The translations under genes were made by a program, and so were the position numbers. Below the pieces are notes generated by a model. That model made no database searches. It was not told the origin of the DNA and saw nothing but the letters and a program-made list of their open reading frames with translations. From assembly GCF_000826645.1 (NCBI RefSeq), contig NZ_JXJP01000014.1, forward strand, positions 124,001 through 188,000: a stretch of DNA of 64,000 nt, given 5' to 3'. Positions 43,270-53,700 of this stretch are shown piece after piece (within the stretch, counting starts at the first letter, position 1; each line of letters starts with the position of its first letter). The DNA comes from Psychroserpens mesophilus (GTDB taxonomy: Bacteria > Bacteroidota > Bacteroidia > Flavobacteriales > Flavobacteriaceae).

Positions 43270-44424
43270 TTGACACACTTTAAATTATATCATTCTACAG
43301 CAGACTTACCAGAATCTTGGGATACACTTCCCGTTCAGGATATCTTTTTAAAAACGTCTTTCTTAAGAGCTTTAGAACAGTCTAGTCCTGCTAATATTTC
43401 AACCTATTTCTTGGGTGTTTTTTCTTCGGAAACTTTGGTTGGGATTGCAATTATTCAGCGCGTCGAAATGTATTTAGATGATGTCTTTAGAAAAACCTCT
43501 CACCAATTTTTCAAACGCTTTGGAAAGTTTCTTATTTCAAAGATTGTTAAAGGAAATGCCTTAATCGTTGGAAATCTCATGCATACTGGTCAGCATGGCT
43601 TGTATTGTAATACCGAATATATCTCAGAAGAGGTTTATCTACATCAAATTTCTCAAGGATTAGATGCTCTTAAAAAAGTAATCAAAGATAAATTCAACAA
43701 AAAAATAAGAATTATAGGTTTTAAAGACTACTTTGAAAACGACTCAATTCATATGAATCAAGCGTTTTTTAAAAATGAAAACCTTTTTAAAGCACGAGTG
43801 CAACCGAATATGATTTTTCAAGTTAGAACAACTTGGACTTCACCTGAACACTACATAGCAGATTTTAATAAAAAGTACAGAAGACGTTATAAAACGGCTC
43901 GAAAAAAAAGTCAAGATATTATATGCAAGGAGTTTTGCCTTGATGACATCGAAAACTTTTCTGATGCGATTTATAATTTATACGAAAATGTATCAGATAA
44001 TGCAGGCGTCAATTCTTTTAAACTACATCACAACCATTTCTACCAACTAAAACAACAACTCCAAGATAATTTTAAAATTTATGGATATTTTTTAAATGAA
44101 AATTTGATTGGATTCTACTCATTCATCAAAAACTATGACAAACTTGAGACTTATTTTTTGGGCTATAATCAAGAATTACAACACCAGTATCAAATGTATT
44201 TAAATATGTTGTTTGATATGGCATCTTTCGGAATTCAGCATCAATACAAAGAAGTCGTTTTTGCCAGAACAGCGATGGAAATTAAAAGCTCAATTGGAGC
44301 CAGACCTTTCGACATGTATATTTATTTAAAACACACCAATAATTTTATGGCCAATATGCTGTTAAAATTAGTAGTTAAATATGCAAATCCAGTAAGAGAT
44401 TGGGATGAAAGGCATCCATTTTAG
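43270..44424 (+). CDS. FemAB/BioF2-like acyltransferase-fold protein (TTG start)
   Basis: A 384-residue protein with a GNAT-related region (about 195-355): FNKKYRRRYKTARKKSQDI, IYGYFLNENLIGFYSFI and LGYNQELQHQYQMYLNMLFDMA, resembling BioF2-like/FemAB acyltransferases and peptidogalycan-type families. The substrate is not known. An in-frame TAA lies four codons upstream, and the only plausible start is TTG; the next ATG would remove over 50 residues. It lacks a signal peptide, so it acts in the cytoplasm. Confidence 0.72.
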   Translation: MTHFKLYHSTADLPESWDTLPVQDIFLKTSFLRALEQSSPANISTYFLGVFSSETLVGIAIIQRVEMYLDDVFRKTSHQFFKRFGKFLISKIVKGNALIVGNLMHTGQHGLYCNTEYISEEVYLHQISQGLDALKKVIKDKFNKKIRIIGFKDYFENDSIHMNQAFFKNENLFKARVQPNMIFQVRTTWTSPEHYIADFNKKYRRRYKTARKKSQDIICKEFCLDDIENFSDAIYNLYENVSDNAGVNSFKLHHNHFYQLKQQLQDNFKIYGYFLNENLIGFYSFIKNYDKLETYFLGYNQELQHQYQMYLNMLFDMASFGIQHQYKEVVFARTAMEIKSSIGARPFDMYIYLKHTNNFMANMLLKLVVKYANPVRDWDERHPF

Positions 44425-44509
44425 AGTGTGAAAGCAACGTTAAATCAACAAAATGCCTTTGTAAAATCGTCTTTTTTAAGTACTTTATTACGGTAAAAAC
44501 ACGTAATAA

Positions 44510-44713
44510 ATGGAGAACTCAAGTCAAATACTTACCGAAATTTCTAACATAACTCGTGACATTCAAGAAAATTATCCTGAACTTCAAAAGTATCTAGATG
44601 AAACTCGAAGCACATTGCCTAAATCCTATAGCGATGATTCCATGAATCAAGACCTTCAAGATTATTTGACAGGTCTAAAGGAAATGGTAAAGAAATATAA
44701 AGAAGGACATTAA
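44510..44713 (+). CDS. small acidic helical protein, function unknown
   Basis: A 67-residue protein, mostly predicted helix, acidic and without cysteine or membrane segment: SQILTEISNITRDIQENYPE then LQDYLTGLKEMVKKYKEGH. I do not recognise a named family; I believe similar short proteins occur in other flavobacteria. It is 85 bp after the FemAB-like gene and ends at a bidirectional-looking hairpin. Confidence 0.6.
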   Translation: MENSSQILTEISNITRDIQENYPELQKYLDETRSTLPKSYSDDSMNQDLQDYLTGLKEMVKKYKEGH

Positions 44714-44739
44714 AAAAGCCCCAAATACGATTTGAGGCC
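44712..44739 (-). terminator. rho-independent terminator of the SPFH gene
   Basis: On the minus strand stem GCCTCAAAT/ATTTGGGGC (one wobble) with a 3-nt loop is followed by a T-run. It also lies at the end of the convergent small gene. Confidence 0.78.
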
Positions 44740-44765
44740 TTAAGTTATTTCAGAGACTAATATAA

Positions 44766-45692
44766 TTACTCTTCTTTTTTCTTTTTAGCGTTTTTCATTG
44801 CTTCTCCAATTTGGTTGCTTGCTGCAAAACTTGCCACCATATCGTTAAGCATGTTACTTCCCGCTTGTGGCGCATTTGGTAGCAAAATGAGATTACTATT
44901 CGTTTCTTCACCTAAAGATTGTAAGGTGTCATAATGCTGTGTTACCACAATAAGAGCCGAAGCTTCTTGTGAATTAATACCAACACGATTCAACACTTCA
45001 ACAGACTCTTCTAAACCACGTGCGATCTCACGACGCTGATCAGCAATTCCTTGTCCTTGTAAACGTTTGCTTTCAGCTTCTGCTTTTGCTTTTTCAACAA
45101 TTAAAATACGAGCGGCATCACCTTCAAATTGAGCTGCGGTTTTTTCTCTGTCTGCAGCATTAATTCTATTCATGGCTGCTTTAACTTGGGCATCCGGATC
45201 AATATCTGTGACTAAGGTTTTGATAATGTCATAACCGTATTCCATCATGGCATCATTTAATTCTGCTTTAACAGCCAAGGCAATATCATCTTTTTTAACG
45301 AAAACATCATCCAGTTTCATTTTTGGTACTTCCGCACGAACCACATCAAATACATATGAAGTGATTTGATCATGTGGATAATCAAGCATATAGAAAGCAT
45401 CATAAACTTTATTTCTAATGACCTTATACTGAACCGATACTTTTAAACGTACGAATACATCGTCTAAGGTTTTGGTTTCAATAATCACATCCAGTTGCTG
45501 AATTTTTAAACTTAATTTTCCAGCAATACGATCTACTAGTGGAATTTTAAGCTGTAATCCTGAGTGCCTAATACTCTGAAACTTTCCAAAACGCTCAATA
45601 ATAGCAGAGGTTTGTTGTTTGACTACAAAGAATGACGAAATCAAAATAATTAAGCCGAAAAATAGAATTGGTATAAAAATGAATGAACCCAT
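44766..45692 (-). CDS. SPFH/band-7 membrane protein (stomatin/QmcA-like)
   Basis: A 308-residue protein with an N-terminal membrane helix (about 5-25) and a band-7/SPFH domain (about 25-190: VKQQTSAIIERFGKFQSIRHSGL, IPLVDRI, IETKTLDDVFVRLKVSVQYK). A long Glu/Ala/Lys-rich coiled coil follows (about 180-235). Such proteins form oligomeric membrane scaffolds, often regulating FtsH or NfeD-like proteases. No NfeD gene is adjacent. Confidence 0.9.
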   Translation of the reverse strand: MGSFIFIPILFFGLIILISSFFVVKQQTSAIIERFGKFQSIRHSGLQLKIPLVDRIAGKLSLKIQQLDVIIETKTLDDVFVRLKVSVQYKVIRNKVYDAFYMLDYPHDQITSYVFDVVRAEVPKMKLDDVFVKKDDIALAVKAELNDAMMEYGYDIIKTLVTDIDPDAQVKAAMNRINAADREKTAAQFEGDAARILIVEKAKAEAESKRLQGQGIADQRREIARGLEESVEVLNRVGINSQEASALIVVTQHYDTLQSLGEETNSNLILLPNAPQAGSNMLNDMVASFAASNQIGEAMKNAKKKKEE

Positions 45693-45740
45693 AACAGTGT
45701 TTTTAATGTTTAAATGAAATAATCAGTTACTAAATTAAGT

Positions 45741-45748
45741 TATATTTG
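45741..45748 (+). promoter_or_regulatory. -7 promoter box before the porin-like gene
   Basis: TATATTTG ends 21 bp before the ATG at 45770 and overlaps a possible TTG start upstream, which supports the later start. Confidence 0.5.
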
Positions 45749-45769
45749 CTCAAATCACACATTTTAGAG

Positions 45770-46450
45770 ATGCAAAAAAAGCAGTTTATTTTATTAGTAG
45801 CCTTTTGTATGGCTTTTGTTACATTAGTTTCAGCTCAACATACGCGCTACACAATAAAAAACGGAATAGGAGTTGTCGGTGGTCTTACTCAATATGATAT
45901 TATAACTGATAATTTCAAAACGACAAGTGGCTCTGGTTTTCTTGGAGGAATGATTGCTACTGTTGATATTCCTCACAAATGGTACACAGTAAGTTACGGA
46001 TTACAATTTTCTCAGAATTCTATTGAAATTGAAGGTCGTTCTTTAGCAAATCCGCTTCAGGTTGAACAATTGGAATATGATTTAATGGCTGTTCAATTAG
46101 CCTTTATGCTCCACGTGAAACTATTAAGTGATAACCTTACTTTAGATCTTGGTCCGCAATTACAATACAACGGTCAGTTAGATCTCAAAAACAGTAATCA
46201 GGAAGATTTTATAATTAATGGTTACGATGTATTAAAAGCAAAAGATATTAGTGAAATCTCACCATTTAATGTCAATGGTGTCGTAGGCGCTTCAGCAGGA
46301 ATAGCGAATTTTAGATTAAGAGCGACGTATAGTTACGGATTTACAAATATTTTGAAAAAACTTAACGATAACGATTATAATCTTAATAATTCCGATCGTT
46401 TTGAAGGCAACCAGACCATGCTGGCTTTTGCTTTAATGATAACTTTTTAA
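45770..46450 (+). CDS. outer-membrane beta-barrel protein (PorT/OMP-b-barrel-like)
   Basis: A 226-residue protein with a signal peptide (MQKKQFILLVAFCMAFVTLVSA) and alternating beta-strands ending in MLAFALMITF, a typical outer-membrane C-terminus. It resembles the small beta-barrel group that includes PorT of the T9SS, but I cannot confirm PorT identity. The start at 45770 gives the proper signal peptide; a TTG 24 bases upstream overlaps the promoter box. Confidence 0.75.
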   Translation: MQKKQFILLVAFCMAFVTLVSAQHTRYTIKNGIGVVGGLTQYDIITDNFKTTSGSGFLGGMIATVDIPHKWYTVSYGLQFSQNSIEIEGRSLANPLQVEQLEYDLMAVQLAFMLHVKLLSDNLTLDLGPQLQYNGQLDLKNSNQEDFIINGYDVLKAKDISEISPFNVNGVVGASAGIANFRLRATYSYGFTNILKKLNDNDYNLNNSDRFEGNQTMLAFALMITF

Positions 46451-46462
46451 ATTGACAAGATT

Positions 46463-46554
46463 GCAATTCAGAGCGTAAGCGAAGAATCTCAGATATATTA
46501 TTAAACTAAACGTTTTAGTTTGTTTGAAAACTTTCAGAGCAACTTCTGAATGAC
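46463..46554. repeat. inverted pair of stem-loop repeat units (units 14 and 15)
   Basis: Unit 14 (plus, 46463-46490): arms ATTC/GAAT, CTC end kept, 5' GTC changed to GCA. Unit 15 (minus, 46531-46554): arms TTCAGA/TCTGAA, GAC end kept. Between them is a separate palindrome, AAACTAAAACG-type (AAACTAAA/TTTAGTTT). The whole block lies between the convergent porin-like and gltX genes. Confidence 0.72.
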
Positions 46555-46563
46555 CTTAATTGT

Positions 46564-48075
46564 TTAAGAATTAGCTATTAAATTATCAATTCGCTTCAAC
46601 GTTTCCGCTTTTCCAATCATATAGATGATATCAAAAACATCAGGACCTTGTAAAGCTCCAACTAATGCTAATCGTAATGGCATCATCACTTTTCCGAAGC
46701 CAATATCATTAGATGTAATCCATCCTTTAATGGTATTTTGAAGGTTTTCCACCGTAAAATCTTCTACACCATCAACCAGTGTTTTAACCTGAGTTAAAAT
46801 ATCTGCAGTGTCCTCTTTAACTGCTTTTTTAGATGCTTTCTCATCATATTCAGAAGGCGCAACAAAGAAGAAATGACTTAAATCCCAAAAATCACTTACA
46901 AACGTAGCACGCTCTTTAATTAAAGCCACTACCATTTCGATATATTGAGAATCAATCTCTTTTAATTCAGTTCTTAAATTTTGAAACGAAAGAGCTAAAC
47001 CATGAATGTCCTGCACTTGCATGTAGTGATGATTAAACCACTTGATTTTATCTGGATCAAAACGTGCTCCAGCTTTGTTAACGCGCTCTAATTCAAAAGC
47101 CGCAACAAGCTCCTCTAAACTAAAAATTTCTTGCTCTGTACCTGGATTCCATCCTAAAAACGATAAGAAGTTAACCATCGCATCAGCAAAATAGCCATCT
47201 TCTTTATAACCTCTTGAAACATCTCCTGTTTTCGGGTCTGTCCACTCTAAAGGAAATACAGGAAATCCTAATTTATCGCCATCACGTTTACTTAATTTTC
47301 CTTTTCCAGTTGGTTTTAAAATCAAGGGCAAGTGTGCAAATTCTGGAGCTTCCCAACCAAAAGCAGAGTATAACTGATAATGTAAAGCCAAACTTGGCAA
47401 CCATTCTTCACCTCGAATCACGTGAGAGATTTCCATTAAATGATCATCAACAATATTTGCCAAGTGATAGGTTGGCATACCATCACTTTTAAAGAGCACC
47501 TTGTCATCAAGAATGTTAGTGTCAATTTTTATATCTCCACGAATAATATCTTTAAGATGTAACGTTTCGTCTTGAGGCGATTTAAACCGAATGACATAGT
47601 CGTCTCCAGCTTTTAGTTTAGCGTTTACTTCGTCTTGAGAAAGTGATAATGAATTGCTTAATTTTAATCGGTTATGCCAGTTGTAAATAAAGGTTTTTCC
47701 TTTTGCCTCATGATCTTTTCTGTGAAAATCTAAGGTTTCAGCAGTATCAAAAGCATAATATGCATGACCTTTTTCAATAAGCTCATCTGCATATTGTTTG
47801 TATAAATGTTTACGTTCACTTTGTCTGTAAGGACCAAATTTTTCGTTTCTGTTCGGACCTTCGTCAAAAGGAATATTGCACCAATCTAATGACTTTACGA
47901 TATAATCTTCAGCACCTTCAACATAACGTGTTTGATCAGTATCTTCTATTCGAAGAATAAAAGTTCCGTTGTATTTTTTTGCGAATAAATAGTTGAAAAG
48001 CGCTGTTCTAACACCTCCAATATGTAAAGGTCCTGTTGGGCTTGGTGCAAAACGCACTCTAACGAGTTTGGTCAT
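46564..48075 (-). CDS. gltX: glutamyl-tRNA synthetase
   Basis: A 503-residue class I synthetase. HIGH motif: PSPTGPLHIGGVRTALFNYL (residues about 11-30); EDTDQTRYVEGAE follows; KMSKS region: KLSKRDGDKLGF. The C-terminal helical anticodon-binding part runs from about 330. I place the start at MTKLVRVRFAP because a complete promoter lies just upstream within a longer open frame. It charges tRNA-Glu; glnS supplies Gln-tRNA separately. Confidence 0.95.
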   Translation of the reverse strand: MTKLVRVRFAPSPTGPLHIGGVRTALFNYLFAKKYNGTFILRIEDTDQTRYVEGAEDYIVKSLDWCNIPFDEGPNRNEKFGPYRQSERKHLYKQYADELIEKGHAYYAFDTAETLDFHRKDHEAKGKTFIYNWHNRLKLSNSLSLSQDEVNAKLKAGDDYVIRFKSPQDETLHLKDIIRGDIKIDTNILDDKVLFKSDGMPTYHLANIVDDHLMEISHVIRGEEWLPSLALHYQLYSAFGWEAPEFAHLPLILKPTGKGKLSKRDGDKLGFPVFPLEWTDPKTGDVSRGYKEDGYFADAMVNFLSFLGWNPGTEQEIFSLEELVAAFELERVNKAGARFDPDKIKWFNHHYMQVQDIHGLALSFQNLRTELKEIDSQYIEMVVALIKERATFVSDFWDLSHFFFVAPSEYDEKASKKAVKEDTADILTQVKTLVDGVEDFTVENLQNTIKGWITSNDIGFGKVMMPLRLALVGALQGPDVFDIIYMIGKAETLKRIDNLIANS

Positions 48076-48430
48076 GAGTTTTATTTTAATGACTGCAAAG
48101 ATAGAATAGAGTAGAAGAAGAACAAAGAAAATAAAGTAGAGACTAAAAAACGACTCATAAACCATTTCTTCCGCTATTACTTTTTCGACGATTGACCTTA
48201 TGAGAATGAAATAATCATATATAATTAATTTAAATACTATAACTTAATTACCGCATTTAATCTTTATTGATTAATGTTCTCGTCATACGTCTCAGAGTAA
48301 GAGCTAGCGAGAGGGAAGAAAGAATAAAATAATTATAAATTTAGGATCAAAATCTTTCTATAGGTTATGATTTTTTATCATAGCATTTTAATTATATTCG
48401 GTTTTTTAAATTTTAGAATATTATTTTATT
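48076..48430. other. 355-bp gap between gltX and the MORN-repeat gene
   Basis: It holds the gltX promoter at 48096-48126. The rest is AT-rich with a short purine-rich segment near 48300-48325 and no coding frame, tRNA or clear stem-loop unit that I can support. Confidence 0.6.
48096..48126 (-). promoter_or_regulatory. promoter of gltX
   Basis: Minus-strand TTTG (complement of 48123-48126), 19 bases, TATCTTTG (complement of 48096-48103), 20 bp before the gltX ATG. A full match to the Bacteroidota promoter plan. Confidence 0.65.
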
Positions 48431-49519
48431 ATGAAAACATTATTTATTGTTTTATCTCTTTTTTTTAGTTTAAACTCTTTATCTCAAACAAAAGAACAAT
48501 TTATTAAAGAGTTTAATAATAATGCACACAAAAGATTTGATAAGCAAATTAAAAAGATTAAGAATGGAGAGCTTAAATTACTTCATCCCAATGGTGAATT
48601 GCAATTTTTAATTGAAATTAAAAACAAAAAAGTTCAAGGAAAATTTATTGAATATAACACTGATGGAAAAGTAATTCACATTGCAAATTATAACAATGGA
48701 AAACCCGATGGAGTGATAAAAGAGTTTTATAATTCAGGTCAATTGAAGTTTATTTATAGGTTTGATAAAGGAGAAATGTTACCGAATTTTCAAAATTATT
48801 ATGAAAATAACCAAATTGAAGCTAAAGCATATTTTGATAACAATAAAGAAGTAAACGTGCTAGAGGTGCATTATAGAAATGGTTATCCAAAATCCACTTC
48901 CAGTTATACAGTAAAAAATAATAAAATAAGCGGTGATTTTATTACATATGATAAAAATGTAAAGAATCAAGTTACTTCGAGCTATAGTCTTTTAGATGGT
49001 GAATATCATGGAGTCAGTCTGAATTATTTTTATAACGGTCAGTTGAATGTATTAAAAAACTACAATAACGGAAAGTTAGAAGGAGAGTCAAAAGTTTATT
49101 ATTCCGACGGGAGTTTGAAAATATCACGCTTTTATAAAAATGATAGATTTTCAGGAGAATTAAAGATGTTTTACAAATCTGGACAACTAGAAAATTTAAG
49201 TTTTTACACTAATGGTATTCAAGAAGGAGAAAGTAAAAAGTTCTTTGAAAGTGGAGCCATAAAGGAGTCTATAATTTTTAAGAATGATAAAAGGATAGGC
49301 TTTACAACAGTATATTATGAAAATGGTAATGTTCGTAAAAAAACTTCGTTCAAAAATGGGGCTGCTGAAGGTTCTTTTTATAGTTTTTATGAAGATGGAA
49401 CTCCTGAATCAAAAGGTAATTATAGCAATAATCAACCAAATGGAGAATGGACATTTTACGATAAAAATGGAGACATATCTAAAGTTGAGTATTATGATGA
49501 AGGTGAAAAACAGCGCTAA
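48431..49519 (+). CDS. secreted MORN-repeat (YwqK-like) protein
   Basis: A 362-residue protein with a signal peptide (MKTLFIVLSLFFSLNSLS) and about twelve MORN-like repeats, such as HPNGELQFLIEIKNKKVQGK, FYNSGQLKFIYRFDKGE and YYENGNVRKKTSFKNGAAEG. Annotation pipelines label such repeats as YwqK-family antitoxin, but no toxin lies next to it and the protein is exported, so I do not assign that role. DNA is notably AT-rich. Function is unknown. Confidence 0.82.
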   Translation: MKTLFIVLSLFFSLNSLSQTKEQFIKEFNNNAHKRFDKQIKKIKNGELKLLHPNGELQFLIEIKNKKVQGKFIEYNTDGKVIHIANYNNGKPDGVIKEFYNSGQLKFIYRFDKGEMLPNFQNYYENNQIEAKAYFDNNKEVNVLEVHYRNGYPKSTSSYTVKNNKISGDFITYDKNVKNQVTSSYSLLDGEYHGVSLNYFYNGQLNVLKNYNNGKLEGESKVYYSDGSLKISRFYKNDRFSGELKMFYKSGQLENLSFYTNGIQEGESKKFFESGAIKESIIFKNDKRIGFTTVYYENGNVRKKTSFKNGAAEGSFYSFYEDGTPESKGNYSNNQPNGEWTFYDKNGDISKVEYYDEGEKQR

Positions 49520-49564
49520 TTACAACTTCATAGTAATTGACTTGTCAAAGCCACTATATATGTC

Positions 49565-50605
49565 TTAAATAACCATAGTTCTAGGGACACGCTTATTCAT
49601 AATCTTAAACCATAAAGGAGGAATCATTGCCAAAACCATAGATGTAGGATAACCATATGGCATTTGCGGACTCTCATCATGACAATCTAAAATTTGATAT
49701 TTTTTTGAAGACTTAAAGTGATGATCACTGTGTCTGGTTAGTTCGTATAGCACTATTCTTCCAATCACATGGTTTGAATTCCAAGAATGCATTTCTTTTA
49801 CGCGCTCATATCTGCCAGATTTTGTTTTGAGACGCAATAATCCGTAATGTTCAATATAATTTACAGATTCCAGTAGTAAAATCCCAACAAGAGCAGAAGA
49901 TATGGCGAACAATAATCCCATTGTTCCGAAGACAAGTAAGACAGTCAGTAAATAGCTAATTTGAAGTAAAATGAACCAAAACATGTCGTTTTTTACCGAA
50001 AAGAAGCCCTTTTTACTGTTTTTTAGTAGTTTTTGCTGAATTTTCCATGCTTTTACATATTGTCTAAAAATAGAGGTAAACCAGAATGAATACACACTTT
50101 GATTATATCTTGCTGTTGCAGGATCTTCAGGCGTTGCAGCATGCAAATGATGACCAAAATTATGTTCAATATAAAAATGCATGTATTGTGAGGGTAGAAG
50201 TAAAGCCTTTCCAATAAATCGCTCGTTAGTAGTTTGTCTGTGCCCAAGTTCGTGAGCGACATTTATTCCGTTTACACCTAAAACGATTCCAACAGAAAGT
50301 ATCATTCCGACAAGTTCATAATTTGCAATAGTTGTCATTGAAGCTTGGTAGATTCCGAAGCCTACTAATCCGTAAACAATAGGTAAATTAAGATAAAGCA
50401 ACCAGTCGAAAACCCTTCTTTTTAGTTTATCATCGACTTCATCAGAAGATAAATTTTCAGTACTCACCGGACAAATAAGCTCTAATATAGGGATGATTAC
50501 AAAAGCGTAAACAGGAGTTAAAAACACAAAATTTCCCTTAAAATATAAACCCAAAAAGGCAGCAATTGGTATGGAGAATGCAGTGAGATATTTAAGGTCT
50601 TTCAT
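49565..50605 (-). CDS. alkB: AlkB-type integral membrane alkane monooxygenase
   Basis: A 346-residue membrane di-iron enzyme. The His boxes of AlkB are in place: HELGHRQ, EHNFGHHLHAATPEDPATAR, the AlkB-specific NYIEHYGLLR, and TRHSDHHFKSS. Six or more hydrophobic helices surround them. Classic AlkB proteins are about 400 residues, so this is a compact version. The family hydroxylates terminal carbons of medium-chain alkanes with electrons from rubredoxin, but no rubredoxin or rubredoxin reductase gene is nearby. Substrate could also be a fatty acyl or other lipid. Confidence 0.85.
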   Translation of the reverse strand: MKDLKYLTAFSIPIAAFLGLYFKGNFVFLTPVYAFVIIPILELICPVSTENLSSDEVDDKLKRRVFDWLLYLNLPIVYGLVGFGIYQASMTTIANYELVGMILSVGIVLGVNGINVAHELGHRQTTNERFIGKALLLPSQYMHFYIEHNFGHHLHAATPEDPATARYNQSVYSFWFTSIFRQYVKAWKIQQKLLKNSKKGFFSVKNDMFWFILLQISYLLTVLLVFGTMGLLFAISSALVGILLLESVNYIEHYGLLRLKTKSGRYERVKEMHSWNSNHVIGRIVLYELTRHSDHHFKSSKKYQILDCHDESPQMPYGYPTSMVLAMIPPLWFKIMNKRVPRTMVI

Positions 50606-50725
50606 AGAAACACTATTGCGAGTTGGTCTTTATTTTGGCACAACTCCTCGAAATTAACAGAATCTTACCAAATTTAGGCATTTGCAGGTTAAAATAAAAT
50701 TGTAGTTTAGTGAGTTAAATAGTTA

Positions 50726-53700
50726 ATGTTGAATAATTTCAAGAACATACAATCTAAATTAGAGCAATTTATTAGAAGATATTACACTAATGAATTGGTG
50801 AAAGGCGCTATTTTGTTTTTTGCCATTGGCTTGCTGTATTTAATTGTTACCTTGTTAATCGAATATTTTTTGTGGCTTAACCCAACAGCACGAACAATTT
50901 TATTTTGGGTATTTATTGCTGTAGAATTGGCCTTATTTGCTAAGTTTATTGCATTTCCACTTGCGAAATTATTCAAACTTCAAAAAGGAATAGATTACGA
51001 AAAAGCTTCACAAATTATAGGAAACCATTTTCCTGAAGTGAGTGATAAGCTCCTTAATGTGCTTCAACTAAACCACAATAAAACACAATCAGAACTCCTT
51101 GAGGCAAGTATCGAACAGAAGTCTTTGGAATTAAGTCCGATTCCCTTCAAATTAGCTATAAATTTTAAAAAGAACACCAAATATTTAAAATATGCGGCCA
51201 TACCAATAGCGATATTGCTTATTTCTTATGTTACAGGTAAAATCAACTGGTTTAGTGATAGTTATGAGCGTGTTGTCAATTATCAAACAGCTTATGAGCC
51301 TCCTGCACCTTTTCAGTTCTATGTAGCGAATGAAGAGATGAATGCTATTGAAAATAAAGAGTTCAAATTAATGGTTAAAACGGCTGGTGAAGTCATTCCT
51401 GAAAATGCTCAAATTCATTACAACGGACAATCATATTTTTTACAGCAAACAGCTCCTGGACAGTTTGAATATGTGTTTCCACAATTTAAAGATGCACTGA
51501 GTTTTAATTTATCAGCCAACGACGTACGTTCTAAAGATTACAACATTGAAGTAACTAAGGTGCCTACTTTAGTGAATTTTGAAATGGTATTAGATTATCC
51601 AGCTTATACGCAAAAGAAGGATGAGGTTCTAAAAAGCACAGGAAACTCAACAATTCCTGAAGGTACAAATGTGACCTGGAAAGTTTCTACACGTTCTACA
51701 GACGAAGTGGCACTCTATGCAAAAGACACAATCAACTTCGAAAATAAATCACAAGGTAAATTTGAAGCTTCGAAGCGCATTTATAATAACACAGACTACA
51801 GCATTAGTACAAGCAATAAAAACTTAAAAGATTATGAGAACCTTGCGTTTTCATTGAGTGTAATTAAAGACAATTATCCAGAACTTAATCTGAAGATGGA
51901 AAAGGATTCTTTAGATAATCAAACACTGTATTTCTTTGGACAGGTTAGTGATGATTACGGACTTAGCAAACTGCAATTGGTGTATTATCCTTCGACCAAT
52001 CCGAATGAAAAATCTTTTGAAAGAATACCTGTTTCGAAATCAAATTTTGATGAGTTTGTTAGTGCATTTCCAAATCAGTTGAATTTGACAGATGGAGTTG
52101 ATTATGAATTCTATTTTCAGGTGTTTGATAATGATGCCATTCATAATTATAAAAGCACAAAAAGCACAGTTTTCAACTACAGAAAACTCACAAAAGAAGA
52201 GGAAGAGCAGAAACAACTTCAGGAGCAAAATGAAACCATCAAAGATATAGGTAAAACCTTTGATAAACTTAAAGAACAGGACAAACAACTTGAAGAGTTT
52301 TCTAAAACCCAAAAGGAAAAAGAGGAGCTCAATTTTAATGATAAAAAGAAGTTTGAGAATTTCTTAAAACGTCAGAAGGAGCAAGAACAGTTGATGCAGA
52401 ACTTCAACAAAAAGCTGAAAGAAAATCTTGAAGAGTTTCAAAATGAAAATGAAGAAAAAGACCAGTTTAAAGAAGACTTACAACAACGTCTTGAAGAAAA
52501 TGAAGAACAGCTTAAACAAGATGAAAAGCTGTTAGAAGAGCTTGAAAAAATGCAGGAGAAAATTCAGAAGGAAGAGTTTTCTCAAAAGCTTGAAGAATTG
52601 TCAAAACAAAATAAAAATAAAGAGCGAAGCCTGAAACAACTCTTAGAGTTAACCAAACGCTATTATGTAGCTAAGAAGGCTGAAAAACTTCAGCAAGAAT
52701 TAGAGCAATTGGCTGAAGAGCAAGAAAAACTTTCCGAAGAAAATGAAGAAAATAATACGAAAGAAGAGCAAGAAAAATTAAATAAAAAGTTTGAAGATTT
52801 CCAGAAAGAAATGGATGAACTTCAAAAAGAAAATAAGGAGCTTAAGAAGCCAATGGAGCTTCCTCAGGACAAACCAACTGAGGAATCTATAAAACAGGAT
52901 CAGCAGGAAGCCACAGATGCATTAGAACAAAAGGAACAGGAAGATAAAGAACAGCAGGAAGCAGGAGAGCAAGGAGAGCAAGGCGAAAAACAAGAACAAG
53001 GAGAGCAGCAGGAAAGTCAGCCACAAGATTCACAACAAAAGGCTAAGAAAAAACAGAAACAAGCTGCACAAAAAATGAAAGAGATGAGTGGTCAAATGGC
53101 CCAAATGATGCAAATGGGTGGAGGCGATCAGGCTCAGGAAGATGCGACAATGCTCAGACAGATTTTAGATAATTTAGTATTGTTTTCATTTGATCAGGAA
53201 AATTTAATGGATCAATTCAAAAGCATTGAAATCAACCATAATGAATATGGTAAATTCTTAAGAAAACAGAGTAATCTACGAGAACATTTTGAACATGTTG
53301 ATGACAGCTTATTCGCCTTATCATTGCGACAACCAAAAATTTCGGAACAGGTTAACAAACAAATCACTGAAGTCTTTTTTAATATTGATAAGTCGCTCGG
53401 ACAATTGTCTGAAAACCGCATATATCAAGGTGTTGCGGCTCAGCAATACACAATCACAGCAACCAATGAACTCGCTAGTTTTTTAAGTGATATTCTCGAT
53501 AATATGAATGCGCAAATGAATCCTTCAATGGGTCAAGGTGGAGGCGATATGCAATTACCAGATATTATTATGAGTCAGGAGCAATTGAATGAGCAAATGA
53601 AAGATGGCATGAAAAAAAGCCAGCAAGGAAAACCTAAAGAAGGAGAAGGAGAGAAAGAAGGCGAAGGCGAAGGTGAAAAGGAAGGTGAAAGCGAAAAATC

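Noticed and set aside
46107-46122. TGCTCCACGTGAAACT, a parS-like sequence inside the porin-like gene
   Set aside because: Only 13 of 16 positions fit and the sequence is explained by codons of the protein.
48431-49519. YwqK-type antitoxin of a toxin-antitoxin pair
   Set aside because: The protein has a signal peptide and MORN repeats, and no toxin gene lies beside it.
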